This document shows, in pieces, positions 22,555 to 34,308 of a DNA stretch of 64,000 nt (positions are counted from its first letter, which is position 1; the number at the start of each line of letters is the position of its first letter). The position numbers were made by a program, and so were the translations under genes. Source of the stretch: Diatrype stigma (lineage: Eukaryota; Ascomycota; Sordariomycetes; Xylariales; Diatrypaceae); contig JAKJXP020000003.1 of NCBI GenBank assembly GCA_022225965.2, forward strand, positions 186,001 through 250,000, written 5' to 3'. The notes beneath the pieces are model-generated. The model saw nothing but the letters and a program-made list of their open reading frames with translations. It was not told the origin of the DNA and made no database searches.

Positions 22555-23767
22555 GGTGTGCGGTAAGGTCTGTATAGCGATGGTAGAAATTAGAGGGGCT
22601 TCTAGTATTGATAACCACTTGGTATCTACTTACCGAGGCGAGAGTGTTTGACAGAAAGCCCAAGAGGCTTCACTGGTAACTGGACCTTCTTGGTATGATA
22701 ACAGTAAATGGTGTCAATAAGGACGGTGTACTGTTACTTCAGGACGACGTTGCTGTCTGGATAGGAACAAGATGGAGCTGAAGAAGGGTAGGTTGGCACA
22801 GGAGTAGATAACGTGTGCCTAATAATTGACTTCCTTTGCTTGGCTTTGACGACTGCGGGAAAAGAAGAAAGAGTTGTTAATGAAAAAGCATGAACTTTCT
22901 GGAGGGGCATGCGTAACAAGAGGGAGTATATTGTGTACTTTTGTGCGTTCTGGTCGGTTATCTCCTAATCGCAACGATGTCGTCGCTAGCTAATTCATGA
23001 GGGCTTCTGGCGGTATCCAGGACTGTACCCTTCTGTAGAAAGTAAGTGTGGAAAAGAAGTAGTGGGAAATGCTTACAGGCCGTGTTTAAATACAGTAGAT
23101 AGAAGTGAATTCCTGAGGATCCGTTCCTATTATGTAACCTTCCTATTCTTTCTACATATCCTATTCTCATCGGCCAGTTCTGGTATTAACCGTCTAACGA
23201 TACGTATAATAGGTAGACTGTAGATATCTACATATGTACATATAGATGCCTTGACAGACGGCTAGGGGCTGCACGATCTGGACCTCGTCGTCATCACATG
23301 AAGTACATAGGTAGATAGAAAAAACTCTGTAGAAAGTAGATATGGTCAATGTGTTTTTCCCGGGAGGAAAATAGGCACGTGATAGGCTCAGGGCTTTATA
23401 GATACATATAACGATAGGGGCTTGTTGAGGCAGATATCACCGTGAACTACCCTATTGTCCTAGATGGCAGGGCTTGCCATTGTCCCGTCATGACAATAGG
23501 TACGTTAGCTATAGGTAGTATTAGAACTATTATTCTCAGTCGTATAGTAATTTCTACAGCTGGATTAATAGTTTCGAAAAGAATACTTAAGCAACTGCTT
23601 TATACACAAGATCACACGTTCTACTCTAGATGAAGAAACACTCAACCATAGCGAACACTTTCTCCATCCGGAACTTCAAGACTTGCGATCATAATTCGAT
23701 TCCCTCTTTCCCAAACCCTATCTTTGACAACCAAACAAATCATAACAGCCTCTTCACAGAAAGCACA
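22555..23767. other. Intergenic 22.6-23.8 kb
   Basis: Short chance frames only (22734-22919, 22958-23170, 23442-23633). It contains the divergent promoters of the APH-like gene and the small Cys-rich gene. Confidence 0.5.
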
Positions 23768-24028
23768 ATGCCTATTTCTACTGCGACGAAGAAGGGTGCT
23801 CAGATGAACAAGCAGCCCGCCAAGGACCCCAAGAAGCAAAACGCAAACACCGATATCAAGGAAAACCCAAAGGCAAATGCCCAAAACAGCAGGAACACTG
23901 GTGCAGAGGAACACATGTACAACAGTTATGAATTGGCTACCTTTCCTGAGTGTTGGAACTGCGGGGTTCAACTACCAGGCGTACCTCCTTGTAATTGCAG
24001 CAATCCAAACTGCACAATGCCTAACTGA
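23768..24028 (+). CDS. Small Cys-rich protein
   Basis: 86 residues from an ATG in good context (agcacaATGcc); the frame is open upstream to 23630, but that part reads like a leader. The N-terminal half is Lys/Asn/Gln-rich and probably disordered. The C-terminal 30 residues hold ECWNCGVQLPGVPPCNCSN followed by PNC, that is C-x2-C-x9-C-x-C-x4-C, a likely single zinc-binding knuckle. There is no signal peptide, so it is not a typical secreted effector. Function unknown. The short length makes the gene call moderate; the Cys spacing is what supports it. Confidence 0.5.
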   Translation: MPISTATKKGAQMNKQPAKDPKKQNANTDIKENPKANAQNSRNTGAEEHMYNSYELATFPECWNCGVQLPGVPPCNCSNPNCTMPN

Positions 24029-24990
24029 GTGACGATCACCTTGTAAGTGTTACACTACTCACATCTCCATTGCAGAGACAGTATCTAGATTTACTAACTA
24101 GTACTCGCAATGCTTAGGCCAACTCATCTACCAATGTCAGCATTATTCAAAACGTTGGTACCTCTTGAATCTCTGGAATGGTTATCGCTGAAGTGGAGGG
24201 TAGACATTTTCTGAAGGGATATCAAAAGGGAGATGTCGAGGACATGAAGGTGCTGGATAGAGGAAGCAAATTACCTTGGTCAGTTGTTGATAGGATGTTG
24301 TAGGACTGTAGTGTCATACAGTCCCTCCTATATACGGTGGAAGGGAAATCGATACCTGTAGCAGCGGGGTTCTATTCAGTTAGACCGCAGTTGGCTCAGA
24401 TAGTCATCAATAAGGACCACCCATTGGCCCTCAGTTCTTACACCATATGTGAATTTCGCGTGGTTTATTTGATATTACTTGAGGTAGACGATGAAAACAC
24501 CACCGTACCTATTTTCATGCGCTATTACTTACCGGTAATCTAGCCGTGCGGTCCCCTGGCAGGAATCTGTGAGATTGCGGATTGCCCATGTAAAAGACGA
24601 GTATAACGAAATTCGTAAATAGATGACTTGTCTTGCAGAAGGAGAGAACCGATCTTAGATCTAAGGGGCGAGACGCGCGTAGATAGCGCCAAGCCGCTAA
24701 GTGTTGATCACCGGATTATGTCATCCGAGTTCTCCTATTTGACCCCTATATCGCGATAACGGAATTGATCCAGGTTCGAGGATAGGCTTGATTAGGACGC
24801 GGAGGCTTATGCTCCGCGAGCAATCGTATGCGTGGAGCTTCGCAAGGCGCGGCCGGGACCCTGGTTAAGTGGTAGACCGTAATGGAGAGCCCTTTAAAAG
24901 AGCTCTACACACCTTTGAACTCCCGTGATTTTCGTCACTTTCCTCCCGGCACTACTAGACTAAATAATTACTACACAAGCCATTCTTAAC
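24029..24990. other. Intergenic upstream of the esterase
   Basis: No gene seen; the frame at 24337-24543 is not convincing. The promoter of the downstream gene occupies the right end. Confidence 0.5.
24891..24900 (+). promoter_or_regulatory. TATA-like element of the esterase gene
   Basis: cctttaaaag lies 91 nt upstream of the ATG at 24991, followed by a pyrimidine-rich leader ending in cattcttaacATG. Position and sequence fit a fungal TATA box; this is inference. Confidence 0.35.
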
Positions 24991-25971
24991 ATGCTACTCC
25001 GAGCTCACCGCGCCTTGATAGGCCTCGGCCTCCTTCTCAGCACAGGCGGCACGCCCTTACTCGCGAGCGCCGCCTCCCTGCAGAAAGTGACAGCGGACTT
25101 CGGCCCGAACCCGCGCAACGTCGGGTTCTACATCTACGTCCCGGACAGCATCCTATCGCAAACAGCACCAGCACGACCGCCGCCACCGATCCTCGTAAAC
25201 CCGCACTGGTGCCACGGCGACGCGCAGGCGGCCTACGCGGGCTCGCAGTGGGCGCGGCTGGCCGACGCGCACGGCTTCATCGCCATCTACCCGGACAGCC
25301 CGAACGCGGCGGACCAGTGCTGGGACGTGTCGTCGGCGGACACGCTGGCGCACGACGGCGGCGGCGACAGCCTCGGCATCGCGAGCATGGCGCGCTGGGC
25401 GCTCGCCGAGTACGGCGGCGACCCGGCGCGCGTCTTCGCCACGGGCGTCTCGTCCGGCGCCATGATGGTCGAGGTCCTGCTCGGCGCCTACCCGGACCTG
25501 TTCGCGGCGGGGTCCGCATTCGCCGGCGTGCCCTTCGGCTGCTTTGCCGACCCCGCCGGCGGGTACGCCGTGTGGGGTGGCGATTGCGCCGAGGGCCGCG
25601 TCACGAAGACGGCGGCGGAGTGGGCTGCCCTGGTCGACGCCGCGTACCCGGGCTATGGCGACGGATGGAGACCCAAGGTGCAGATCTTTCACGGCACCGA
25701 TGATGAGGTCTTGGATTATGTCAATTATGGCGAGGCGATCAAGCAGTGGACCGCGGTCCTGGGGCTCGGCGAGGAGCCGGTCAACACCACCCTCGACACC
25801 CCCGTCGCCGGCTGGACCAAAAGCGTCTACGGGGAGAGTGGCTGGTTCGAAGCTTACAGTGCGGCGGGCGTGACGCACAATATCCAGAATCAGGAGGCTG
25901 TGGTGATGGACTGGTTCGATCTGGCTTGTACGACTGACAACTGTTTCAAATGGGGAGATGTAGCGATATAG
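24991..25971 (+). CDS. Secreted CE1 acetylxylan-esterase-like enzyme
   Basis: Single exon, 326 residues. Residues 1 to about 28 are a signal peptide (basic start, Leu-rich core, ASA cleavage region). The body is an alpha/beta hydrolase of the esterase-PHB/CE1 type that removes acetyl groups from xylan, or feruloyl groups, outside the cell. The nucleophile elbow is TGVSSGAMM (Ser154); HGTDDEVLDY carries the Asp (237/238) and GVTHNI the His (296). Conserved NPHWCHG and WDVSS..DSLGI segments are present. It ends soon after the catalytic domain, with no linker or CBM1. The coding sequence is markedly GC-rich compared with its flanks. Acetylxylan esterase is more likely than feruloyl esterase by overall pattern, but the substrate is not proven. 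Confidence 0.88.
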   Translation: MLLRAHRALIGLGLLLSTGGTPLLASAASLQKVTADFGPNPRNVGFYIYVPDSILSQTAPARPPPPILVNPHWCHGDAQAAYAGSQWARLADAHGFIAIYPDSPNAADQCWDVSSADTLAHDGGGDSLGIASMARWALAEYGGDPARVFATGVSSGAMMVEVLLGAYPDLFAAGSAFAGVPFGCFADPAGGYAVWGGDCAEGRVTKTAAEWAALVDAAYPGYGDGWRPKVQIFHGTDDEVLDYVNYGEAIKQWTAVLGLGEEPVNTTLDTPVAGWTKSVYGESGWFEAYSAAGVTHNIQNQEAVVMDWFDLACTTDNCFKWGDVAI

Positions 25972-26200
25972 GGGCTACAATAGGAGAGCTGGGGTTACAT
26001 AACCAGGTAATCGGCACCTAGTGGCTTGTGATACTGTATACTATATAGAGCTCTTCTGCTTCTTTTCTTCTATAGGACAAAATCTGTATCCGAATTCATC
26101 CCTATCTATGATCTCCTGAATGCGACAGGAGATGACAGGGCAATTAGAGAATGAGGAAAGTTTCATGCATGTAGCTTGATAGTTGGGATTTTTCGTTTGG

Positions 26201-29200
26201 TTACATGACATATTGCATCGAACTATGTGAGACTGCCACTGTGGTAAGTGCTAGTGCAGTGAACGCAAGAGCAAACTGACCGATCCCCATGCCGCCTTGG
26301 ACGTCACCTTTTATAGCTGTCCAAGATGTTGTCAGGAAAAGGATGAAAAACAAGCCCAGTGTTAAGGATGTTGCCACTAGCGTACGGTTGACCCCTTCAA
26401 CGATGTAGATACCCCATCCAATAGGTAAATCAGAAGGGTTTTGTGGCAGCCTGGAGCATACCAATTTTCTCCCCACCTTCTTGGGCAGTTGATGGATCGC
26501 TAGGGCGCCGGTGTGGTCTCCAGGATTGGAGAACGAATGCATGAAGATATGTGGTTGTATTGGGATGTCGCCTATCGGCGGAGGGCACGGGACGAATGTA
26601 TATCTTTGTTCCATGACTTCCTTGAGGGGGGGGATGGAATTTACTTTGTAGTTGCCTACGCAGTCCCCAGTCCTGGCTCGATGTATCAAGTCAAACTTCC
26701 GGGGTTAGATGTCAGCTTGCTATTTAAGGTATAGTGGAACACACGTATGAAAGTGGTATTTACTTTTATATATTCAATGGTTTGTGGAATGATGAAGGCA
26801 TTCCTAGAGAGCTTTCCCCGCATTGTCTGGTACTCCCCTCTGATTTGGTGGAAAAGGACCTGGTCATTGTTGATATTTTTCATATTTATATGTGTCAACT
26901 TAATCTGATGCAAGCTTGTTTTAACACATAGCAAGAGGTACTTGTCTGTGCCTTGTGGCAATTCCGGAATCTGGGGTAGACTTGACGTTGTTCCTATTGT
27001 CATTTGAGACGTCTCCTGAGAATGATCTCCTGTTGTTGAGCTGCTTGCATCGGAGCTTGGAGGGGTTGCAGGTGCACCAGCTTCTCTATCAGAGGTACTG
27101 TCGGGTCGAGAGACGCGGATTGAATTGGGGGATACTGTGGAATCCTGGGCAAATGCGACAGCAGCTGCCCTATTCGTCTCCGGGACATCGATATACAAGG
27201 GCTTGCCACATCTCTAGGTTTGTGATCAGCAAAGTCTGTAGCTCGAGTCGGGTAAACTTACGCAAAGCCATTCGACCCTGGTGTCTCCTGGTGAGATCCT
27301 AGGCCACCACAAGGTATATCGAAATCTCGCTAGGAAACCTGCGAAGGTATAGACCCTTCCCAGAACGCCTTCCTTCGTTTGGTCGTTACTTGTTGAGACA
27401 CCATCTGGGACCCCTTCATGATTGTGGATTGGGGTCTTTCTTGTTGGTATATTAGTCTTATCCACCTCTTTACAATCCATACTATTCAAGGCTAGGGCGC
27501 GTTCTCCGGGCCCTGTGTATATTTCTTCGAGGATAGTCTCGGTGGTCATGGATTCTGCGTCTCTGACTGGTGAACTACCATCGTGGAGAAACTCCCTAGC
27601 TCGAATTAGCCTTGAAGTACATTTGATTATTGGGACTATCTACCTTTCCTGCGTTATCCTTTGATCATATATCGGATTTCGAAGACGATTCGGCAAAGGA
27701 TTTCTTGTTGTATGTCCAGGAATTATCTCGGGGAAGTCTCTTAATTTATCATGTCTAGGTTCTCTCAGGTTTGATATGCGACATTGACCTGGGCTCCTGC
27801 TTCTGTTCACGATCATCTGGCTGATCTCATTTGGCCTCACGGCTTGAGGCGGAATAGAATCGGATCCAAAGATTCCGTCAATCATAGGTCCTTCCGTGAA
27901 AGTCCGATAGGAGGCATAAACATCTTTATTTATGAGCTGGTTATCGTTTAGGTGGTCCAGAAAGAGAAGGTCGGGGCGTGTATCAATGAGAGAAACATCC
28001 TCCTTCGTAAGATGTTTCTGTATGTGTCTCATTCTTCGTATAAAGGTATGGCTTCTCTCTATATCGTCTTGAGCAATGAACTCAAAGTCATCGCAAAACC
28101 AACATACAGAGCGTTTTGGAAGCATATCGTGAAGATGCTGAGCAGTATGGTCATACCATTGTTGAAAATCGTGGACATCAAATAGAACGGCACATTGAGC
28201 ATATCCAACAAATTCACATGGAAGCATGATTTTTCCGGCCGGCATTGACATAGCAATTCTCTCACCAAATGAATGGTGGGTGGTCGAGAAACTCAAGCTG
28301 CTTTCAGAGGTCGGTGCAGAACTTTGGTGGACTAACGCACGTTGGTGATACCTGGCATGTGTGTTTACCTCAAAGACTTTGCTGCCTGAAGACTGTGAAG
28401 AGCTTTCGTTATTACTGTCGTCAATCTGAGACTGTAAACCATCTATAACAGCAGTTAGTATATTATAATGACGGGGCAGCTTCCTTTGGCTATACCAAAA
28501 TCATGATCAGAATGCTCTCCCCCTCTCTTCTGTGTTAATGACAGGCTTGGGGGAATTCCAACCTTGGACAGTGAGCCATTTTGTCCGCGGACTATACAAG
28601 AGTTAGAGTCATAGGTAAATGTGGTATCATCATGTCGAAGTCGTGAAGGGGCAGGGAGAGGAAACTGCGATATTCTCCTTCTAGATAGGTTAGGTTCAAT
28701 ACCATTATAGTTCTTTTGAGGTGACGAAAAGCTTTTTGAGGTATTGGAGGCAAGTAGTAGGGTTGCTGTGTTGTGATCCTGTATATCTTCTCTTTCAAGG
28801 CCAATATTATGTTGATGGGTGGAGACATCGCGTAACGGAGTATTGCTGTTTACGGTTTGATTATATGGTCGTCTGTGTTCATGCTGTGATGTGTACTGGT
28901 CACTCTTTGTCCCTTCGAGCCATTCGAAAATTGCTGACTCTTTGGGTAGGATTTCAGTTTCATTGAGAATGGCTGGTTGGATGTGTGTAGTAGCTTCTTT
29001 CCGTTGTCCCTTGCTACGACGTTCTTCCACATTCGCTGAAATAGGGACACGATAGCTCGGGCCAGGTTCATAGGTATCATTGTACATTCCACCGGGGTAA
29101 TTCAAAATCTCAACAGTGACGCCACGTCGAGATGGTCGGGAAACAGAAGTGCACTTTTTGCTTTCTGTGTCGATGGTCAAATTCTTGTATTAGAGCATCT

Positions 29201-29333
29201 CGTGAGAGATGATGCAGCTTTACGTACCTGTCTGAAAGCAACGATATACACGCGACTGGGTGGTATTTGGTAAAGCATTGGAGTGGTTGTCCTCGGAATG
29301 GATGATTAGCGTGGGTTTGACCTGTCTAGCCAT
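26201..29333 (-). CDS. Large six-exon fungal protein with C-terminal TM pair, unknown function
   Basis: Exons on the minus strand: 29228-29333, 28496-29164, 27644-28442, 27262-27595, 26764-27213 and 26201-26695; 950 residues, frame kept throughout. Introns are 48-68 bp; the last ends in AAG. N-terminal segments: RPSRRGVTVEILNYPGGMYN, then EPGPSYRV. The middle holds a Cys/His-containing conserved stretch (WYDHTAQHLHDMLP, SVCWFCDDFEFI, IRRMRHIQKHLTKEDVSLI). The C-terminal third has VEWLCRCGKPL (a two-Cys knuckle), YLLLCVKTSLHQIKLTHINM, QRYTFVPCPPPIGD, LPKKVGRKLVC and IGWGIYIVEG, followed by two hydrophobic helices separated by the conserved IKGDVQGGMGIGQ. I recall similar uncharacterised proteins in many filamentous fungi but no function. 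An alternative is two genes, splitting at the ATG at 27549, but a 48-nt intron (27596-27643) with a GCTAAT branch site joins them in phase. Confidence 0.7.
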
Positions 29334-30268
29334 GGAATGGTATTCTTCGCCCTAGAGGGGCCGCAAGGAATTACGAACAGCGGACTATGTCTGAATCGTC
29401 TACAGCTTTCTCTGAAACGATGGCCTATAGGCTAAGGACCGTTACCGCCGGGCTGTTGTCCATTGCCCTAGGACGTAATATAATATTGAATAAGACAATA
29501 GTAAACAAGGTCAATGCACTGTTCTCTGCTATCTCTGGACTATGTGGCCCTTCAGCGCGTTTTCTTGCAATTTGTACACGCCTACCCCGCACGGATGGCT
29601 GGTGTCGTAGATGAGGTGAGAAAATGTGTTCCGTAGGTAAGATATGTAGCGACGCCAAATACACCTGCATGCAGCCAAGATAGACGCTCTGTTATTATTG
29701 GTTCGCTAATGATGCATAAAGGATCAGGGAGACACAGCACTGGCTCTCGTGGCACGTGTGGACGTCTATACCATGTTACTATTGGAGGCATTTTTCTTGT
29801 TACAATTTATTCTCGTTGTGGCAACATCCTATTCGATCCAATCATGGTTGGATGAGGCACTGTCAAGGAAAAATATACTAGAGTGTTATGGTAAACTGGA
29901 TCACAACCACTCCAGAGCTTCTCACGTTCGGATATAGGGGTAAAAGTGGGGAAATATCTTGCAATATCTCATCGTTTCCGAAACAGAAACTTTGCACCTT
30001 AGTCGTTTTCGGATGATGGCTGGCGGCTTGTTATGAGACTCCAAGTCCGTTAACTATATATAAATCCAAGAAAGAAAGGGAAACTCCACGTGTTCTCGGC
30101 CGCTTCCTCATACAATCTTCTTGCCCCAATCACTATTACCAACATCCTTAACATATAAGGCCTGGGTCAGCCGCCTTGGGTGCCGTGTAGAACATTCTAT
30201 AATTCGGCATAGTCTCCGGTTTCATCGATGAACAACTGGATATGTTAGGACTTGGTGCGAAGATGAGG
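29334..30268. other. Intergenic 29.3-30.3 kb
   Basis: No gene supported; frames at 29387-29614 and 29749-29937 have no recognisable family. It contains the promoter of the six-exon gene and the 3' end of the C2H2-type gene. Confidence 0.45.
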
Positions 30269-31970
30269 TCAGGGACTGTTTACATTACGTGGATAACTCA
30301 TAAGAGCGTCATCGTCAAGCTCATGTGGCCCTGGGAGGAGCCGACCGACCCCAATGCCAGTGATATTTTCATCAATCATACGACCGGGGCCGGTGTTCTC
30401 CTCAACCCACGTGGCATGAGCCGCGAAAGCGTCAGTAGTCGCAGGGTTATGGTGATGATCCTCTATATCATCGGCAATATCACCCGTTGTAAATTCCTCT
30501 AGCGGGTCAGGCTGTGGTTTGGGATCCCATGATATGTATCCAGAGTCTGTCCCCTGCTTAATGGTCCATTCCCTAGGCCGTGCAGGAGGATCATCCAGAA
30601 GCAACAATGGGTCGGCATCTTGATATTCGACCGGGCGGTAGACCGCTGATTCCAATCTGGACACGACGGGCTGTTGCCAACCACCTTGTGTTGACATCGA
30701 TTGAGGAATTTGTGACAGCGACATAGCTGAGGTCGCTTCGGTGATGCGTTGTACTGTGAGCTGCGTCTCGGGACCAGTTAAACAGAAACCATGAAACTCC
30801 AGGGCACGTTCGACGCGGTATCGGGGCAATAGGTAATCATAATCTACCACGCAGATTAGCCATGAGGAAAGGGGCTGTCCTTCACGAGACGTATAAGACT
30901 GACAAGGATCTTCTGGCGGCTTGATGGTGGCCCCGAATAGACTTTTACAGAGATCATAGTACTTCGCCTTGACCTTATTTTCTCCTTTGTAGTCAACCTT
31001 CTTGCAAGTCTTTTTCCAGTTCCTGAAGTTATCATCTTGTCTCTGTGTCATCCTTGTTGGGTTGCTTTGCAAGCGCACGGGCTCTTCGGACCGCCCACCT
31101 CTAGATTGGCCGCTTATAAGGTGGGCTCCATCTGAGCCAGGGGTAAATTCTGGAGGGTCATGTGCCACCTTTGACTTCTTTCGTCTTTTTTTCCTACCAC
31201 GACCCGATGTTGAGCTCCCGCTGTCTAGACCCGCGTCGAGCTTCTCGCTATGGTCACCATGCTCGTTCTCGCGGTGTTCAATCTTAGCCTGGTCGAGATT
31301 CTTCTTGGAGACTTCCGGAAAGCCCTTGCCGCAAAGCGGGCACGAGTAGAGGTGGGTGTGATATTTATCGATATGCTCACTTTCCAATGCGTCAGTTTGT
31401 CTGGCTTCCATACCAGATCGGGTTGAGAGTATATGGGCTCACTTAAGTCTCTGATACCCTTCGAAACCGCCTTGTGCGCAGGGGCTGTCTTTGTCCACAT
31501 CTCCGGGAAATAGCTTTGAAAACGGGCACTGGAGGCGTTTGATTGCCCTTGATTCCATGGAATGGCTAAGCATCTTGTTCCTTTCGATTTATCGGTGTGG
31601 GATATTGACGAGCATCAACGGTGGGATTGAAACCGTTTCTGAAATGTTGTTAACTTTTTCTCGGTTTTATCGGAACGGTTGGACTGGGACGAAGGACCAG
31701 AAATCTGTTCGAAGATAGTCGATGCTTCGTCTCGTGTCTGATTCTGGTATCTCTGTATGTGGTAGGATGCGTCCTTGCCACTTGTCGCCTGGTAAGAGCT
31801 ACTGGAACCACCCTAGCCTCCTCAGTCAGCCAATATCACTACACGGCACAACGGTCGTTTTCAAGCTGTAGATCTTGTTCTCTCCAGTGTAAAGGCTTAA
31901 TAAACTGAGGTTGTTAGGTTGAAAGAGCCTGATGACTTACCTGGTTCCTGCCACTGGAACTGGTGTACAT
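30269..31970 (-). CDS. C2H2-type zinc-finger-like protein
   Basis: Proposed exons on the minus strand: 31941-31970, 31634-31812, 31443-31565 and 30269-31379; 480 residues. The first exon encodes only ten residues (MYTSSSGRNQ) before a perfect GTAAGT donor; the next begins GGSSSSYQATSGKDASY. The zinc-binding core is LQCPFSKLFPGD..SPCAQGG, YQRLNEHIDKYH, LYSCPLCGKGF and IEHRENEH, a degenerate C2H2 pair typical of a large fungal family whose members are usually called transcription-factor-like. The intron before EHIDKYH ends in AAG (31380). A basic patch RGRKKRRKKSK follows as a likely nuclear signal, and the rest is acidic and disordered. The junction between exons 2 and 3 is the weak point: donor GTTTCA, acceptor TAG at 31566 or AAG nearer 31547. 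A shorter model starting at 31573 or 31558 is possible. Confidence 0.65.
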
Positions 31971-32756
31971 TTAGCTTGGACCTAAATGCTAATACGGGGA
32001 TCGAGGGTTCGTTTCAAATGTCTTTGAGGACGACGAAAGACTAGTACTTGAGATGACAGAGCAGCGGACTTGGACTTGGGCACCAAGTAATGTATCAATT
32101 GCTCTCCTGAAGGTCGTGGCCACGATGTTTTATGCAGCCACAACTCCTATGAGCCCCGCTCTCACCCCACCATATATATAAGCGCAACCAATAGTCAAAA
32201 GCAGTTGGATGCGAGAGGACACAGGGGTTGCAATGCTTATGTGTTACAAAGTGTTACCCCCGGAAAGGAGTGGAATGAGGTTACATTCCCAGTTCCTAAT
32301 GTGATGTATAGCCCTCGCATTCAGATTCGACAGGCCATATACAATGAGTGGGTATCCATACCTAACGTTTGTATGATTTACTGTTTGCACGGAGGCTGAG
32401 GCGCATAAAGGTTAGAGTAACAATGTACGAAGCATCATAGTTGGGGTTCACCCGGCTGACCGGAAATATTCCTCCGACCTCAGCATCGTGGCTATGGACG
32501 TGGATGTGTTTGGGAGCAATCATACAAGATTCATGACGTCATATCAGTTAAGACGAATTGTCGTAGCCCCGATGTTGAGTCTGATTGAGAATCGTCGCTG
32601 CGATGTTGCTCGAAGTCAATAGAAAAATGGAAGTTCCAGAAGTTGCCTTGTTACATTTGCATTGCTCGCGAGCCGTTACCACCAAAGGAATGTAATCCAA
32701 ACTACAACCAATCCTTATTCTCATTGTTGCCTTACAGCCCTCCCATTCAGTCAGCT
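31971..32756. other. Intergenic, divergent promoters
   Basis: Separates the minus-strand C2H2-type gene from a plus-strand gene. It holds a TATA-like ccatatatataagc at about 32168-32181, followed by a CCAAT sequence. No gene seen. Confidence 0.4.
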
Positions 32757-33475
32757 ATGGAACAACCCTCACCTTCAACGCCCTCGTCTGACGTGGACAA
32801 CGAGCTCCAACCCATCCAGACCCGAGCCGCTAATACCGATTTGGCCGCAGATACGACACTACGTCTCGTAGTCGAGAAGCGCAATCGGTTCTATCTGAAT
32901 GCTGTTTCGGTCCGTAGCACCGATTCAGCTGCGACTGTCATCGAGAAAATCCGAGTCAAACGGGAAGAATTCTTCAGCCACATCAGTCTTTTCAAGCCAC
33001 TCCACGAACTCCTATGGAGACATAGGATTCAGATTGTTACCATGAGCACAGTGAACAGTCCCCTGTAAACCGACGGTGCCGCATTAAAGGCTAAATTTTG
33101 ATGCAGTTCCGCTCTGATATTGAAGGTCAACCAGCCTTCCTCGAAGTCATTGTCCGCACCCGCGAACCCTGCCCTGAGCTCAGCTTCGGATACCAGCGCC
33201 CGAATCTACTAGACCCGACGGAGCCCTTCATCAGGCAATATCCCGACGTTCTCACAAGCAGTCTAGCTCACAAGGCTCTGCTAGTGAGGCGGAAACTTAA
33301 GAAACGTGCAGTCATGTGGTTTGCGCTCGTCTCATTGCTAGTCGCAGTCATTATCGGCGTTGGGGTGGGCGTCTTGGCCCATGATGCGAATATCGGAACT
33401 CAGATAGCTGGTGGGATAATCGGTGCAGTCGCGCTACTCGCTTCTCTGTCTATCTGGATCATGCATGAAGGGTAG
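32757..33475 (+). CDS. Small two-TM membrane protein, unknown function
   Basis: Exons 32757-33050 and 33107-33475, 220 residues. The intron (56 bp, GTGAAC donor, GGCTAAAT branch, GCAG acceptor) joins the two frames in phase. The N-terminal part is polar (EQPSPSTPSSDVDNE), then contains a small domain LRLVVEKRNRFYLNA..VIEKIRVKREEFF. The C-terminal part has two hydrophobic helices (AVMWFALVSLLVAVIIGVGV and GTQIAGGIIGAVALLASLSI) separated by a short loop. It ends right after the second helix. No family recognised. The donor is not a strong consensus, so the exon border may differ by a few codons. Confidence 0.6.
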
Positions 33476-34308
33476 TTGAGAAGTATCAGGCAAGATCGAA
33501 TAGGTTTACGTGAGGTGTAATAGCACGATGGCTTCCCAAGTATTAACGCCGTCGTTGTTGCGACAGCTTCGAAGCTATGGGCTGGCGAGCCGATGGCCAT
33601 GGTTTCAACGTCGTACACCCCCACTTTGGTTGCCGCTTTTGGGTATATTATTCTATAAATATGTAAAATGTAACTAGTTGGTGCTATGCCCAATTCAATC
33701 GGTATCAAGAAATCATCTGTATTACTTCGAGTAAGCTGGTACCCACGGACCCCAGCTACATCATATTCAACGTAGGTAGCTATGCCCCTCAGACACTCAT
33801 GAATGTAATGCCGACGGATACGCGGCCTCAAGGATTGATGTATCGGAAGACATTAATACGGAATGGGTTATACTACGAATGTAGCGACCAAGAGTGATCG
33901 GACTCTTACCCCTATTTCTTGGAAATACTAGGTGCCTAGTAACTTTTGGTCGCTACTTTCGTACCCTAGCCCCTAATCTGAGACCTAGGACAATATGAGT
34001 GGGTGACATCACGTAGCCCTAGAAGGGGTAAATATACCTATGACGGTCCTTGCCACACTCATTACAACTGCTGAGGTAAAATTGAAGATATCGTGTCTCA
34101 ATTTACTTTGTGGCATATCTCGTACGTTTATATCCTAAGATAGTGTCTACCCTTTGATATTTGGCTTGTAGGCAACGCGGTAATGGGACCTCTATTAGTT
34201 TTTATGGTAAGATAATTCACGATGGTATTGAACTCCTAGACCACAGTATTGAAGTTTCGAACGATCCGTCTCTGATGCTTACGAAGATGTGAACTTCTGG
34301 GGAAGGTA
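33476..34308. other. Convergent intergenic spacer
   Basis: AT-leaning, with no credible gene. The minus-strand frame at 33400-33831 overlaps the 3' end of the upstream gene and has no family resemblance. Confidence 0.5.

Noticed and set aside
27549..27549. Separate gene starting at the ATG at 27549
   Set aside because: The frame is open upstream of this ATG and a 48-nt intron with GCTAAT branch and TAG acceptor joins it in phase to the preceding exon, so one long gene is preferred, though not proven.
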